NCBI RefSeq assembly: GCF_019112525.1 | Contig: NZ_CP077800.1 | Span: 682,001 to 746,000, forward strand | Reading direction: 5' to 3' | DNA from: Modestobacter sp. L9-4 | Lineage (GTDB): Bacteria > Actinomycetota > Actinomycetes > Mycobacteriales > Geodermatophilaceae | DNA length: 64,000 nucleotides | Shown: one piece after another, positions 27,069 to 35,668 of the stretch | Layout: every line of letters starts with the position of its first letter | How positions within the stretch are numbered: position 1 is the stretch's first letter | Made by a program: the position numbers and the translations under genes | Notes under the pieces: model-generated | The model's database searches: none | Told to the model about the DNA's origin: nothing | What the model saw: only the letters and a program-made list of their open reading frames with translations

Positions 27069-28028
27069 TCAGCCGCGGTCGGCGACCCGGTCCAGGTGGT
27101 CGATGACCGTCGCGCGCAGGTCACCGCCGGAGTGGCCGGTGTCGCCGAGCACCACCAGCTCGCTGTCCGGCCAGGCGCGGTGCAGCTGCCAGGCGGTGTC
27201 CAGCGGTGCGCTGACGTCGAACCGGCCGTGCACCAGCAACCCGGGGACGCCGGCCAGCCGGTGCGCGTCACGCAGCAGCTGCCCGTCGTCGAGGAAGCAG
27301 CCGTTGCCCCAGTAGTGCGTCACCACCCGGGCGAAGGCCAGCTGGAACGCGGGGTCGGCGATCGACAGCGACGGCTCGGCGTCCGGGGCGAGGGAGACGT
27401 GGGTGTCCTCCCAGTCGCACCAGTCCTGCGCGGCCGTCGCGCGCACCGCCGGGTCGGGGTCGTGCAGCAGCCGGCTGTAGGCGGCGGCCAGGTCGCCGTC
27501 GCGGTCGGCCGCGGGGACGCCGCCCCGGAACCGCTCCCACTCACGGGGGAAGACCCGGCCCATGTCGCGGGTGATCCAGCGCAGCAGCCACCGGTCGGGA
27601 CTGGTGACCGCGGCCAGCACCAGCTCGGTGACCTGCTCGGGGTGCGCCTGGGCGTAGGCCAGACCGAGCGTCACGCCCCACGAGCCGCCGAGGACCAGCC
27701 AGCGGTCGATGCCCAGGTGTGTGCGCAGCCGCTCGACGTCGGCGATGAGGTGTGGCGTCGTGTTGGCCGAGAGGTCGACCGACGGCTCCCCCGCCCACGG
27801 CCTGCTCCGGCCGGCGTTCCGCTGGTCGAACAGCACGACGCGGTAGCGCGCCGGGTCGAACCAGCGGCGCAGCCCCGGCGTGCAGCCCGAGCCCGGCCCG
27901 CCGTGCAGGACGACCGCGGGCCTGCCGTCGGGGTTGCCGCAGACCTCCCAGTACAGCGAGTGGCCGTCGCCGACGTCCAGGTGCCCGCTCTCGTACGGCT
28001 CGACCGGCGGGTACGGCGCGCCGCTCAC
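27069..28028 (-). CDS. pip: Prolyl aminopeptidase (S33 family)
   Basis: A 319-residue alpha/beta-hydrolase. It has the oxyanion HGGPGSG, FDQRNAGRS (usually FDQRGCGRS), the nucleophile Ser116 in GGSWGVTL, an Asp in HGRFDVSAP and a His in GDTGHSGGD. These are the family marks of proline iminopeptidase, which removes N-terminal proline from peptides. The GTG at 28028 overlaps the stop of the DksA-like gene (GTGA), giving coupled translation. Cytoplasmic. Confidence 0.88.
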   Translation of the reverse strand: MSGAPYPPVEPYESGHLDVGDGHSLYWEVCGNPDGRPAVVLHGGPGSGCTPGLRRWFDPARYRVVLFDQRNAGRSRPWAGEPSVDLSANTTPHLIADVERLRTHLGIDRWLVLGGSWGVTLGLAYAQAHPEQVTELVLAAVTSPDRWLLRWITRDMGRVFPREWERFRGGVPAADRDGDLAAAYSRLLHDPDPAVRATAAQDWCDWEDTHVSLAPDAEPSLSIADPAFQLAFARVVTHYWGNGCFLDDGQLLRDAHRLAGVPGLLVHGRFDVSAPLDTAWQLHRAWPDSELVVLGDTGHSGGDLRATVIDHLDRVADRG

Positions 28029-28372
28029 CGGCGGGCGGGGCGGGACGCGCAGGTGAAGCAGGTCCGGGCCTGCGGTCGGGCAGCCAGGCGCTCGGGCGCG
28101 ATCGGTCGGCCGCAGGAGTCGCACGTGCCGTAGTCGCCGGCCTCGGCGCGGGCCAGCGCGGCATCGACGTCGGCCAGCCGCTGCTGCGCCTGGGCGATGA
28201 GCGCGGCGACCTGCTGGCGCTCGAAGGCGATCGTGGCGCCCTCCGGGTCGTGCTCGTCGTCGGCGTTGGAGGACCTCGACGCAGCGACGACCTCCTCGAA
28301 CTCCCGGCCGAGCGCGGCGATCTGGGCGAGCGTCTCCGCCCGCGTGCGGGCCAGCGCATCGGTGGGGGTCAC
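28025..28372 (-). CDS. TraR/DksA-type zinc-finger protein
   Basis: A 115-residue protein with a long N-terminal coiled coil and a C-terminal C4 zinc finger (CDSCGRPI...CFTC), the layout of DksA/TraR-like proteins. Relatives bind RNA polymerase through the secondary channel, but many actinobacterial ones are uncharacterised. I chose the GTG at 28372, with a GGGGGA about ten bases upstream. An ATG at 28399 adds nine residues, but it lies within the palindromic repeat at 28398-28500. It is coupled to the downstream aminopeptidase gene. Confidence 0.8.
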   Translation of the reverse strand: MTPTDALARTRAETLAQIAALGREFEEVVAASRSSNADDEHDPEGATIAFERQQVAALIAQAQQRLADVDAALARAEAGDYGTCDSCGRPIAPERLAARPQARTCFTCASRPARR

Positions 28373-28397
28373 TCCCCCATCGTCCCCCGCCGCGCTC

Positions 28398-28500
28398 ATG
28401 GAGTCCCAGGGCGCGGAGAACGCACCCCTGCGACTCCATCAGCGCCGTCGTCGTCCGCATGGAGTCCCAGGGCGCCGGAAACGCAGCGCTGGGACTCCAT
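28398..28500. repeat. Tandem pair of palindromic elements
   Basis: Two related units, 28398-28439 and 28459-28500, are 61 bases apart. Each starts ATGGAGTCCCAG and ends with the inverse: CTGGGACTCCAT in unit 2 (perfect 12-bp arms), CTGCGACTCCAT in unit 1 (one mismatch). Both are followed by CAGCGC. Interiors are similar (GGCGC...ACGCA). They look like REP or small MITE-type elements or a double hairpin, lying between divergent DksA-like and ABC transporter genes. Three short CGTCAGCGG repeats follow (28508-28548). Confidence 0.75.
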
Positions 28501-28589
28501 CAGCGCACGTCAGCGGGCGTCAGCGGGACGTCGGCTGCGCGTCAGCGGCGGCGCGCACCTTCTTCCTCAGACACCACCGAGGAGGACCC

Positions 28590-29549
28590 ATGGAGAACAC
28601 CATCGAGGCCGAGGGCCTCGTCCTGCACTACGGCTTCACCCGCGCCCTGGACGGCGTGGACCTCACCGCCCCCGCCGGCACCGTGCTCGGCGTGCTGGGC
28701 CCCAACGGCGCCGGCAAGACCACCGCCGTGCGGGTGCTGGCCACGCTGCTGCGCGCCGACGCCGGCACCGCCCGGGTCGCCGGGTACGACGTCGCCCGCC
28801 AGCCCCAGCAGGTGCGCGAGCAGATCGGCCTGACCGGTCAGTACGCCTCCGTCGACGAGGACCTCACCGGCCGGCAGAACCTGGTGATGATCGGCCGGCT
28901 GCTGGGCTTCAGCCGCCCCGAGGCGCACGCCCGGGCCACCGACCTGCTGGGCCGGTTCAGCCTCACCGACGCCGGCGGCCGCCCCGCGAAGACCTACTCC
29001 GGGGGCATGCGCCGCCGCCTGGACCTGGCCGCCAGCCTGGTCAACCGGCCGAAGGTGCTGTTCCTCGACGAGCCCACCACCGGCCTGGACCCGCGCAGCC
29101 GCAACGAGGTCTGGGACACCGTCCGCGGCCTGGTCGACGACGGCACCACGGTGCTGCTGACCACCCAGTACCTGGAGGAGGCCGACGAGCTCGCCGACGA
29201 CATCGTCGTCTTCGACTCCGGCCGCGTGGTCGCCCGCGGCACCAGCGACGAGCTCAAGCACCGCACCGGCGCGCAGACCCTCACCGTGCGCCCGGTCGAC
29301 CGGGCGCACCAGCCGGTCGTCCTGCAGGTGCTGGAGCAGGTGACCGGCAGCGTCCCGAGCACCGACGCCCGCGGCACGTCGTCCGTGCCGGTGCCCGACC
29401 CCGCGCTGCTCAGCGCGGTCCTCGACCAGCTCACGGTGCGCGGCGTCGCCGTCTCCGAGCTCGCCGTCCGGCTGCCCAGCCTGGACGACGTCTTCTTCGC
29501 CCTCACCGGGTCCTCCACCGCCCCCACTCCCGAAGCGAGCCTGGCATGA
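28590..29549 (+). CDS. DrrA-type ABC exporter ATP-binding protein
   Basis: A 319-residue ATPase. It has Walker A GPNGAGKTT, signature YSGGMRRRLDL, Walker B VLFLDEPTTGLDP and an H-loop-region TTQYLEEAD (Gln where many have His). A C-terminal DUF4162-like extension follows. This is the DrrA/daunorubicin-resistance family, which energises export of hydrophobic drugs or lipids. The ATG at 28590 has GGAGGA immediately upstream. It is coupled with the permease by ATGA. Confidence 0.9.
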   Translation: MENTIEAEGLVLHYGFTRALDGVDLTAPAGTVLGVLGPNGAGKTTAVRVLATLLRADAGTARVAGYDVARQPQQVREQIGLTGQYASVDEDLTGRQNLVMIGRLLGFSRPEAHARATDLLGRFSLTDAGGRPAKTYSGGMRRRLDLAASLVNRPKVLFLDEPTTGLDPRSRNEVWDTVRGLVDDGTTVLLTTQYLEEADELADDIVVFDSGRVVARGTSDELKHRTGAQTLTVRPVDRAHQPVVLQVLEQVTGSVPSTDARGTSSVPVPDPALLSAVLDQLTVRGVAVSELAVRLPSLDDVFFALTGSSTAPTPEASLA

Positions 29550-30358
29550 CCACCCTGACCCCCACCCGCCCGACCGCACCGGCGCCGACCCGCGCGACCA
29601 GCGGCAACGCCCTCTCCCAGGCGCTCACCCTCGCCTGGCGCAACGTCGTGAAGATCCGCCGCCAGCCCGAGGCGCTGATGGACGTGAGCCTGCAGCCGAT
29701 CATCTTCACGGTGCTGTTCACGTTCGTCTTCGGTGGCGCGATCGCCGGTGACTGGCACCAGTACCTGACCTACCTGGTGCCCGGCATCCTGGTGCAGACC
29801 CTGATGTTCGCCACCGGTGGCATCGGCGTCGCGCTGAACAACGACATCAGCAAGGGCGTCTTCGACCGGTTCCGCAGCCTGCCGATCGCCCGGTCCGCCC
29901 CGCTGATCGGCGCGGTGTTCGCCGACGTCGTCCGGTACGTGACCGCCACGGTGGTCCTCTTCGCCTTCACCCTGGTCCTGGGCTTCCGGACGACGCAGGG
30001 CGTCCCCGCCGCCGTGCTGGCGGTGCTCGTGGGCATCGGCTTCGCGATGTGCCTGTCCTGGGTGTTCGTCTGGATCGGCCTGAAGGTCCGCTCCGCCGGT
30101 GCGGTGCAGGGCGTGGGCTTCCTCGCCACCTTCCCGCTGACCTTCGGCAGCAGCGCGCTCGTCCCCGCCGACACCCTGCCCGGCTGGCTGCAGGCCTTCA
30201 CCAACAACAACCCGGTGACGCACCTGATCGACACCGTCCGCGGGCTGCTGCTGGGCGGCCCGGTCGCCGAGCCGCTGGCCTGGACGGCGGGCTGGGGCGC
30301 GCTGCTGCTCGCGGTCTTCGTGCCGCTGGCGATGCGGGCCTACCGCCGCCGGGTCTGA
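29546..30358 (+). CDS. DrrB-type ABC transporter permease
   Basis: A 270-residue ABC-2 permease with about six membrane segments. It has the QPIIFTVLFTFVFGGAI first helix and the conserved LVPADTLPGWLQAFTNNNPVTHLID region near the end. It should form the membrane channel with the preceding ATPase. The ATG overlaps the ATPase stop. Its stop is one base from the stop of the converging AfsR-like gene and no hairpin lies between, so the transcripts may overlap at their 3' ends. Confidence 0.9.
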   Translation: MTTLTPTRPTAPAPTRATSGNALSQALTLAWRNVVKIRRQPEALMDVSLQPIIFTVLFTFVFGGAIAGDWHQYLTYLVPGILVQTLMFATGGIGVALNNDISKGVFDRFRSLPIARSAPLIGAVFADVVRYVTATVVLFAFTLVLGFRTTQGVPAAVLAVLVGIGFAMCLSWVFVWIGLKVRSAGAVQGVGFLATFPLTFGSSALVPADTLPGWLQAFTNNNPVTHLIDTVRGLLLGGPVAEPLAWTAGWGALLLAVFVPLAMRAYRRRV

Positions 30359-30359
30359 G

Positions 30360-33300
30360 CTACCCGGTGAACATCGCCCCCGGCCAGCCGCCGGTGTAGG
30401 TGACCCCCAGGTCGGCGAAGACGTCGGCCCGCGGGGTGGCCGCACCGGCGGCGTGCCGGCGTTCCAGCTCCTCGTCCCCCAGGACGGCGCGCACCCGGCG
30501 CTCGACGACCAGCCCGACGAGCCCGGCGTGGTCCCGGCGCCCGCGGACCGCCGAGGCCCGGCCCAGCAGGGTCCCCGCCCGGCCGGGGTCGCCCTCGGCC
30601 AGCGCCAGCGCCGCCCGCGCCTGGACGGCGATGGCCGCGACCGGCATGTCCGCGGCCATCCGCACCGCGAGGTCGGTGGCGCCGGCCAGCTGCTCCGCTG
30701 CCTCGGCCAGCAGCGCCGGGTCGGCGCCGGCCTCGACCCGCAGCGCGAGGGTGGTGGCCAGCCCGCTCTGCGCCGAGGACGCGATCTGCGGCGGCCCGAC
30801 GGTGACCGTGGCCAGCCGGGCCAGCGCGGAGCGGTACCAGCGCTCGGCGTCGTCGAGCCGGCCGTCGAGCAGCGCCAGCTCGGCGGTGCCGCTCTCGGCG
30901 AAGGACAGCACCATTCCGCCGTCTCCGTCGACCGCGGCGCGCACCGCGGCGACCTCCCGGCCGGCGCGCTCGGTCTCGCCGGCCGCGGCCCGGACCAGCG
31001 CCAGCCGGACCTGCATCATCGGCGTGTCCTCGTGCGTGCCGAGCTCCTCGGACAGCGCGATGGTCTCCTCGAAGGCGGCGGCGGCACCGGCGAGGTCGCC
31101 CTCGGTGGCGCGCAGCTGCGCGAGGGCCGCCGCGGTGATCGACCGGCCCCACCGGTCGCCGAGCCGGGTGAATTCCGCGCGGGCGAGCTCCAGGTCGGAC
31201 TCGAGCGTCTCGGGGTCCCCGTCGTTCTCCGCGACCTGGGCCCGCACGCCGTGCGCCATCGCCACCACCCACGGGTCGGGGTGGGACGCCAGCCTGGCCA
31301 GCGCGTCGACGGTCCGGCCGCGACCGGTGAACATCACGGCCATCCCCCAGGCCACGGCGGCGGTCGCGTCGTCGGAGGCCCAGGTGTCGGCCTCGGGCAG
31401 GTCGGCGACCGCCTGCAGCGCCCGCAGGGCGACGCCCCAGTCACCGCCCTCGAGCTGCAGCATCGCACTGAAGGCCAGGCAGGCGGTGCGCAGCGGCGAG
31501 GGGCCGCCGGGCAGCTCGACGACCTGGGTCAGCCAGCGGGCGCCGGCGACCTGCATGCCGGAGAGGAACCAGTACCAGGTCAGCCGACCGGCCAGGTGCA
31601 CGGCGGCGTCGCCGTCCCGGGCGGCGATGAGCCGCTGGAGGACCGCCACCAGCGCGTCGTGCTCGGCACGCAGCCGGTGCAGGGCGCCGAGCTGGTCGGC
31701 CCGCCGCAGCCGGGGTTCCAGCTCGTCGACCAGCCGCAGGCACCACGCGGTCTGCGCGGCCTCCACCGCGGCGCGCTCGCCGGCGGCGTCGAGCTGCTCA
31801 CCGCCGTAGGCGCGGATGGTCTCCAGCATCCGGTAGCGGACGCTGCCGTCGGAGCCCTCGGCGGCCAGCAGCATCGACTTCTCCACCAGCCCGGTCACCG
31901 CGTCGAGCACCGCACCGGCCGGCCAGCCGGGGTCGGCGCAGACCTCCTCGGCGGCGTCCAGGGCCGCGCCGCCGCTGAACACCGACAGCCGGCGGGCCAC
32001 CGCGCGCTCACGCTCGTCGAGGGCCTCCCAGCTCCACTCCACGACCGCGCGCAGCGTCTGGTGGCGGGGCAGCGCGACCCGACTGCCCCCGGTGAGCAGG
32101 GAGAACCGGTCGTCGAGCCGGTCGGCGATCTGCTGCACCGACAGGCTGCGCAGCCGGGCCGCGGCGAGCTCCAGGGCCAGCGGCATCCCGTCGAGCCGGG
32201 CGCACACCTCCAGGACGGCGGGCAGGTTCTCCGCGGTCACGCTGAACCCGGGCCGGACGGCGGCGGCCCGGTCGGCGAACAGCCGCACCACCGGGGTGCC
32301 CGCGGCGCCGTCGGCGCCGGCCTCGGGCACGTCCAGCGGGCCGACGGGCAGCACTGCCTCGCCGGGGACGCCCAGCGGCTCGCGGCTGGTGGTGAGCACC
32401 GACAACGCCGGGCAGTGCGCCAGCAGGGTGTCGGTGAGCTCGGCGACGGCGGCCACCAGGTGCTCGCAGTTGTCCAGCACGAGCAGCGCGCGGCGCTCGG
32501 CGAAGGTCTCCTGCAGCCGGTCACCGGCCTCGACCAGGGTGGGCACCCGCTCCAGCGAGGTGCCCTCGCGCTGGCCGACGGCGGCCAGCACGGCCGCCGG
32601 CAACAGCCGCGCGTCGGCGACCGGCGCCAGCTCCACCCACCACACCCCGTCGGGGACGGCGGCCCGACGGCGGTGCGCGGACTCCAGCGCCAGCCGGGTC
32701 TTGCCCGCCCCGCCGGGCCCCAGCAACGTGACCAGCCGGCCGGCGTCCAGCAGCCGCTGCACCCCGGTGAGCTCGGCCTCGCGGCCGAGGAAGCTGGTCA
32801 GCGTGCTGCGCAGCGGGCTCCCGCCGCGGGGTGCGGGGGCCTCGGGCTCGGGCGGCTGCCCGCGCAGCACCGCCAGCTGCTCGGCCTGCAGCGCCGGTGA
32901 GGGGTCCAGGCCGAGCTCGTCGGCGAGCTGCGCGCGGCAGCGGTCGTAGGCGGCCAGCGCGTCGGCCGGGCGGCCGAGCAGCCGCAGCGCCCGCACCTGC
33001 AGAACGCACAGCGGCTCGCGCAGCGGGTGGTCGGTGACCAGCTCCTCCAGCTCGGCGAGCGCCCCAGCCGGCTGGCCCAGCGCGATGCCGGCGGCCAGCC
33101 GCTGCTCCGCGGCGGTCAGCCGCAGCTCCTCCAGGCGGGCGACGGGTGCTGCGGAGAAGGCCAGGTCGCGCAGGTCGGCCAGCGCCGGCCCGCGCCACAG
33201 CTGCTCCGCCTCGCTCAGCAGGGCGACCACCCGCGCCGCGTCGGCCTCTGCGCGCGCCCGGGCGGTGAGCGTCTCGAACCGGCCGGCGTCGACCGCGTCG

Positions 33301-33590
33301 GCGGGCAGGTCGAGCAGGTAGCCGTGCGCCTGCGCGCGCAGCGACAGCTCCGGTGCCGCGCGGCGCAGCCGGGAGACCAGCGCCTGTAGCGCGTTGCCCG
33401 GAGCGGCCGGCGGGTCGGCGTCCCACACCGCCTCGACCAGCGTGTCCAGCCCGACCACCCGGCCGGGCTCCAGCGCCAGCCGGGCGAGCAGCGCACGGGC
33501 GCGCGGTCCACCGACGTCCACCGGGTGGCCGGCACCGTCGCGGACGACGACCGGGCCGAGCAGGCAGACGGAGAGGGGCACGGCGTCCAT
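30360..33590 (-). CDS. AfsR/SARP-type regulator with BTAD, NB-ARC and TPR-like regions
   Basis: A 1,076-residue regulator. Residues about 5-92 are an OmpR-type winged helix and about 99-244 a BTAD domain. An NTPase module has Walker A GPGGAGKTRLA and Walker B LLVLDNCEHL. The remaining half is helical and TPR-like (Ala/Leu/Arg-rich). This architecture is that of AfsR/STAND-class activators of secondary metabolism or development. The ATG at 33590 has GGGAGA six bases upstream. It is the last gene of a unit with YibE/F and a methyltransferase (gap 17 bases). The target is unknown; the convergent drug-type exporter is a guess. Confidence 0.87.
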   Translation of the reverse strand: MDAVPLSVCLLGPVVVRDGAGHPVDVGGPRARALLARLALEPGRVVGLDTLVEAVWDADPPAAPGNALQALVSRLRRAAPELSLRAQAHGYLLDLPADAVDAGRFETLTARARAEADAARVVALLSEAEQLWRGPALADLRDLAFSAAPVARLEELRLTAAEQRLAAGIALGQPAGALAELEELVTDHPLREPLCVLQVRALRLLGRPADALAAYDRCRAQLADELGLDPSPALQAEQLAVLRGQPPEPEAPAPRGGSPLRSTLTSFLGREAELTGVQRLLDAGRLVTLLGPGGAGKTRLALESAHRRRAAVPDGVWWVELAPVADARLLPAAVLAAVGQREGTSLERVPTLVEAGDRLQETFAERRALLVLDNCEHLVAAVAELTDTLLAHCPALSVLTTSREPLGVPGEAVLPVGPLDVPEAGADGAAGTPVVRLFADRAAAVRPGFSVTAENLPAVLEVCARLDGMPLALELAAARLRSLSVQQIADRLDDRFSLLTGGSRVALPRHQTLRAVVEWSWEALDERERAVARRLSVFSGGAALDAAEEVCADPGWPAGAVLDAVTGLVEKSMLLAAEGSDGSVRYRMLETIRAYGGEQLDAAGERAAVEAAQTAWCLRLVDELEPRLRRADQLGALHRLRAEHDALVAVLQRLIAARDGDAAVHLAGRLTWYWFLSGMQVAGARWLTQVVELPGGPSPLRTACLAFSAMLQLEGGDWGVALRALQAVADLPEADTWASDDATAAVAWGMAVMFTGRGRTVDALARLASHPDPWVVAMAHGVRAQVAENDGDPETLESDLELARAEFTRLGDRWGRSITAAALAQLRATEGDLAGAAAAFEETIALSEELGTHEDTPMMQVRLALVRAAAGETERAGREVAAVRAAVDGDGGMVLSFAESGTAELALLDGRLDDAERWYRSALARLATVTVGPPQIASSAQSGLATTLALRVEAGADPALLAEAAEQLAGATDLAVRMAADMPVAAIAVQARAALALAEGDPGRAGTLLGRASAVRGRRDHAGLVGLVVERRVRAVLGDEELERRHAAGAATPRADVFADLGVTYTGGWPGAMFTG

Positions 33591-33607
33591 GATCTCCCGG
33601 CGGCTGA

Positions 33608-34231
33608 TCAGGCGGACGTGCGGCGCAGCAACCGCAGGGAGCCGGTGCCCGGCAGCTCGGTGAACTGCCCCGAGGCGAGCACCCGGGTGTAGACGCCGAA
33701 CGGGGCCTGGCCGCCGTCGGCGGGGTCGGGGAAGACGTCGTGGACGGCCAGCGTGCCGCCGACCGCGACCTTGGCGACCCAGGCGTCCTGGTCGCGGCGG
33801 GCGCTGGACTCGGTGTGGCTGCCGTCGAGGAACAGCAGCGCCAGCGGCGTCGACCACAGCGGGGCCAGCACCTCCGACCGGGCGACGACGGCGAGGACGA
33901 CGTCCTCCGCGCCGGCGTCGGCGATGGTGCGCCGGAACCCGGGCAGGGTGTCGATCCGGCCCACGGCCGGGTCGACGAGCTCGGGCTGGTGGTACTCCCA
34001 GCCGGGCTGGTGCTCCTCGGAGCCGCGGTGGTGGTCGACGGTGACCACCTGGCGCCCGGTCTCCCGGGCCGCCGCGGCCAGGTACAGCGCGGACTTCCCC
34101 AGCCAGCTGCCGATCTCCAGCAGCGGGCCGGGCACGGTCACCGCCCGCGCCGCCTCGTAGAGCGCCCGCCCCTCGTCGGCCGGCATGAACCCCGGTGCCG
34201 CGGCCGCAGCGGCCAGCAGGTCGGTGCTCAC
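33608..34231 (-). CDS. Class I SAM-dependent methyltransferase (Methyltransf_24-like)
   Basis: A 207-residue protein with an N-terminal helical lead, the SAM-binding EIGSWLGKSALYLA, VTVDHHRGSEEH and the LLFLDGSHTESSARRD acidic loop. It resembles the Methyltransf_24 family found with glycan and natural-product genes. The GTG at 34231 overlaps the YibE/F stop (GTGA). The substrate is unknown. Confidence 0.8.
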   Translation of the reverse strand: MSTDLLAAAAAAPGFMPADEGRALYEAARAVTVPGPLLEIGSWLGKSALYLAAAARETGRQVVTVDHHRGSEEHQPGWEYHQPELVDPAVGRIDTLPGFRRTIADAGAEDVVLAVVARSEVLAPLWSTPLALLFLDGSHTESSARRDQDAWVAKVAVGGTLAVHDVFPDPADGGQAPFGVYTRVLASGQFTELPGTGSLRLLRRTSA

Positions 34232-35622
34232 CGCGGGTCCCGCGGACGCGGCGCCCCGGGGCCGGGCTCGTCGCGGTGCCGGGGCGGCTCGGCCGGCCGG
34301 CGTCCGGCGGGGTGGGCACCCGGGCGGCGCAGCGCCTGGGCCGGTGCCGTCTCGGGCGCGGCGACCGGCGCAGGTGCCACGTCCGGGGCAGCGGTGGAGG
34401 CGGCCGTGGCCACCAGGGCGCCGACGAGCGTGGTCACCGGCACGGCGAGCACGAGCGCGATGCCCCCGACGAGGGTGCGGATGACCTCCTCGCCCACCTC
34501 CGAGCCGGTCAGCGTCGTCCAGAACGGGCGCTGGTAGAGCTCGAAGAGCAGCAGCAGCGGCAGCGCGGCCCCGGCGTAGGCGAACACGATCGTGTAGATC
34601 GTCGAGGCGATGTGGTCGCGGCCGATGGACATGCCGCGGCGGAACAGCTGGTGCCAGCTGCTCTCCGGCGCCGCCTCGTGCAGCTGCCACACCGCCGAGG
34701 CCTGGGTGATCGTGACGTCGTTGAGGATGCCCAGCCCGGCCACGACGGTGGCGGCGAGCACCAGCCCGGAGAAGTCCAGCGTCGGGTCGAACTGCAGCAG
34801 CTGGGTGGCCTCCTCGCTGGAGAAGCCGGTGAGGTGGGCGGCGGCGACCGCGACCGCGCCGATCGCCGCCGACAGGGCCAGCCCGAACAGGGTGCCCAGC
34901 AGCGCCGTCGTCGTCCGGGCGGAGAAGCCGTGCGCGAGGTACAGGACGACGAACATGATCGCCGAGGAGCCGACCAGGCTCACCCAGATCGGCGAGGACC
35001 CGTCCAGCAGGGCGGGGAGCATGAACTGCATCAGCACGACGAAGGCGAAGCCCAGCCCGAGCAGCGCCAGCAGCCCGCGCAGCCGGGCGACCGCGCCGAC
35101 GATCAGGGTGAACAGCAGCGCGAGGACGACGATCGGGGTGCCGCGCGGGAAGTCCTGGAAGGTGTAGCCGGGGGTGCCGGTGTCGACGCCGGGGTCGCGG
35201 TTGAGCACCAGCTCGTCGCCCAGCCGCACGCCCTCGGCCACCACCTCGGGCGGCAGCTCGACCTGCACGTAGTCACCGGCGCTGTCGCCCTCGGCGACCA
35301 CCATCACCGCGCGGGCGCAGGTCTGCGCGGGGGCGTTGCCGGTGGCCTCGGCGCACTCGTAGGTCTCCAGCGAGGCGATCGTGGCCTCGGGGTAGGTGGT
35401 GCCCGGCGGCATGAACGACTCCGCCGCCTGCTCGGCCGCGGTCTGCCCGCTCGCCGGCCACAACGCCACCAGCCCGACCAGCGTGGCCAGCCCGATCGGG
35501 ACCAGCACGTAGAGCATCAGCCGGACCGCCCGGCGGCGCCGCTCGACCGCCGCCGGGTCGGGCGGCAGCACCTCGCCGTCGGGTCCGGTCACGGGTCCGT
35601 GGCTGTGGGTGTGGGCCGGCAC
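34228..35622 (-). CDS. YibE/F-family membrane protein
   Basis: A 464-residue protein. It has a His-rich N-terminus, a membrane segment at about residues 35-55, an extracytoplasmic domain of about 110 residues, then seven or so hydrophobic segments with GLGILNDVTITQASAVW and GRDHIASTIYTIVFAYAGAALPLLLL, which mark the YibE/F family. A Pro/Ala/Arg-rich tail ends it. The function of the family is unknown; a transport or envelope role is likely. The GTG at 35622 opens the unit that continues with the methyltransferase and the AfsR-like gene. Confidence 0.85.
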   Translation of the reverse strand: MPAHTHSHGPVTGPDGEVLPPDPAAVERRRRAVRLMLYVLVPIGLATLVGLVALWPASGQTAAEQAAESFMPPGTTYPEATIASLETYECAEATGNAPAQTCARAVMVVAEGDSAGDYVQVELPPEVVAEGVRLGDELVLNRDPGVDTGTPGYTFQDFPRGTPIVVLALLFTLIVGAVARLRGLLALLGLGFAFVVLMQFMLPALLDGSSPIWVSLVGSSAIMFVVLYLAHGFSARTTTALLGTLFGLALSAAIGAVAVAAAHLTGFSSEEATQLLQFDPTLDFSGLVLAATVVAGLGILNDVTITQASAVWQLHEAAPESSWHQLFRRGMSIGRDHIASTIYTIVFAYAGAALPLLLLFELYQRPFWTTLTGSEVGEEVIRTLVGGIALVLAVPVTTLVGALVATAASTAAPDVAPAPVAAPETAPAQALRRPGAHPAGRRPAEPPRHRDEPGPGAPRPRDPR

Positions 35623-35668
35623 GCGGTCAGGCTAGGCCGCCTGTCCGGCCGGAGCCGGGACCCGGGGC

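Noticed and set aside
28398-28500. CRISPR array
   Set aside because: There are only two units, each internally palindromic, with unequal interiors and no spacer-like regular pattern or cas genes.
30453-32900. 815-residue plus-strand open frame inside the AfsR-like gene
   Set aside because: It mirrors a gene with BTAD and NB-ARC motifs on the other strand and shows no motif of its own; high GC makes long antisense frames common.
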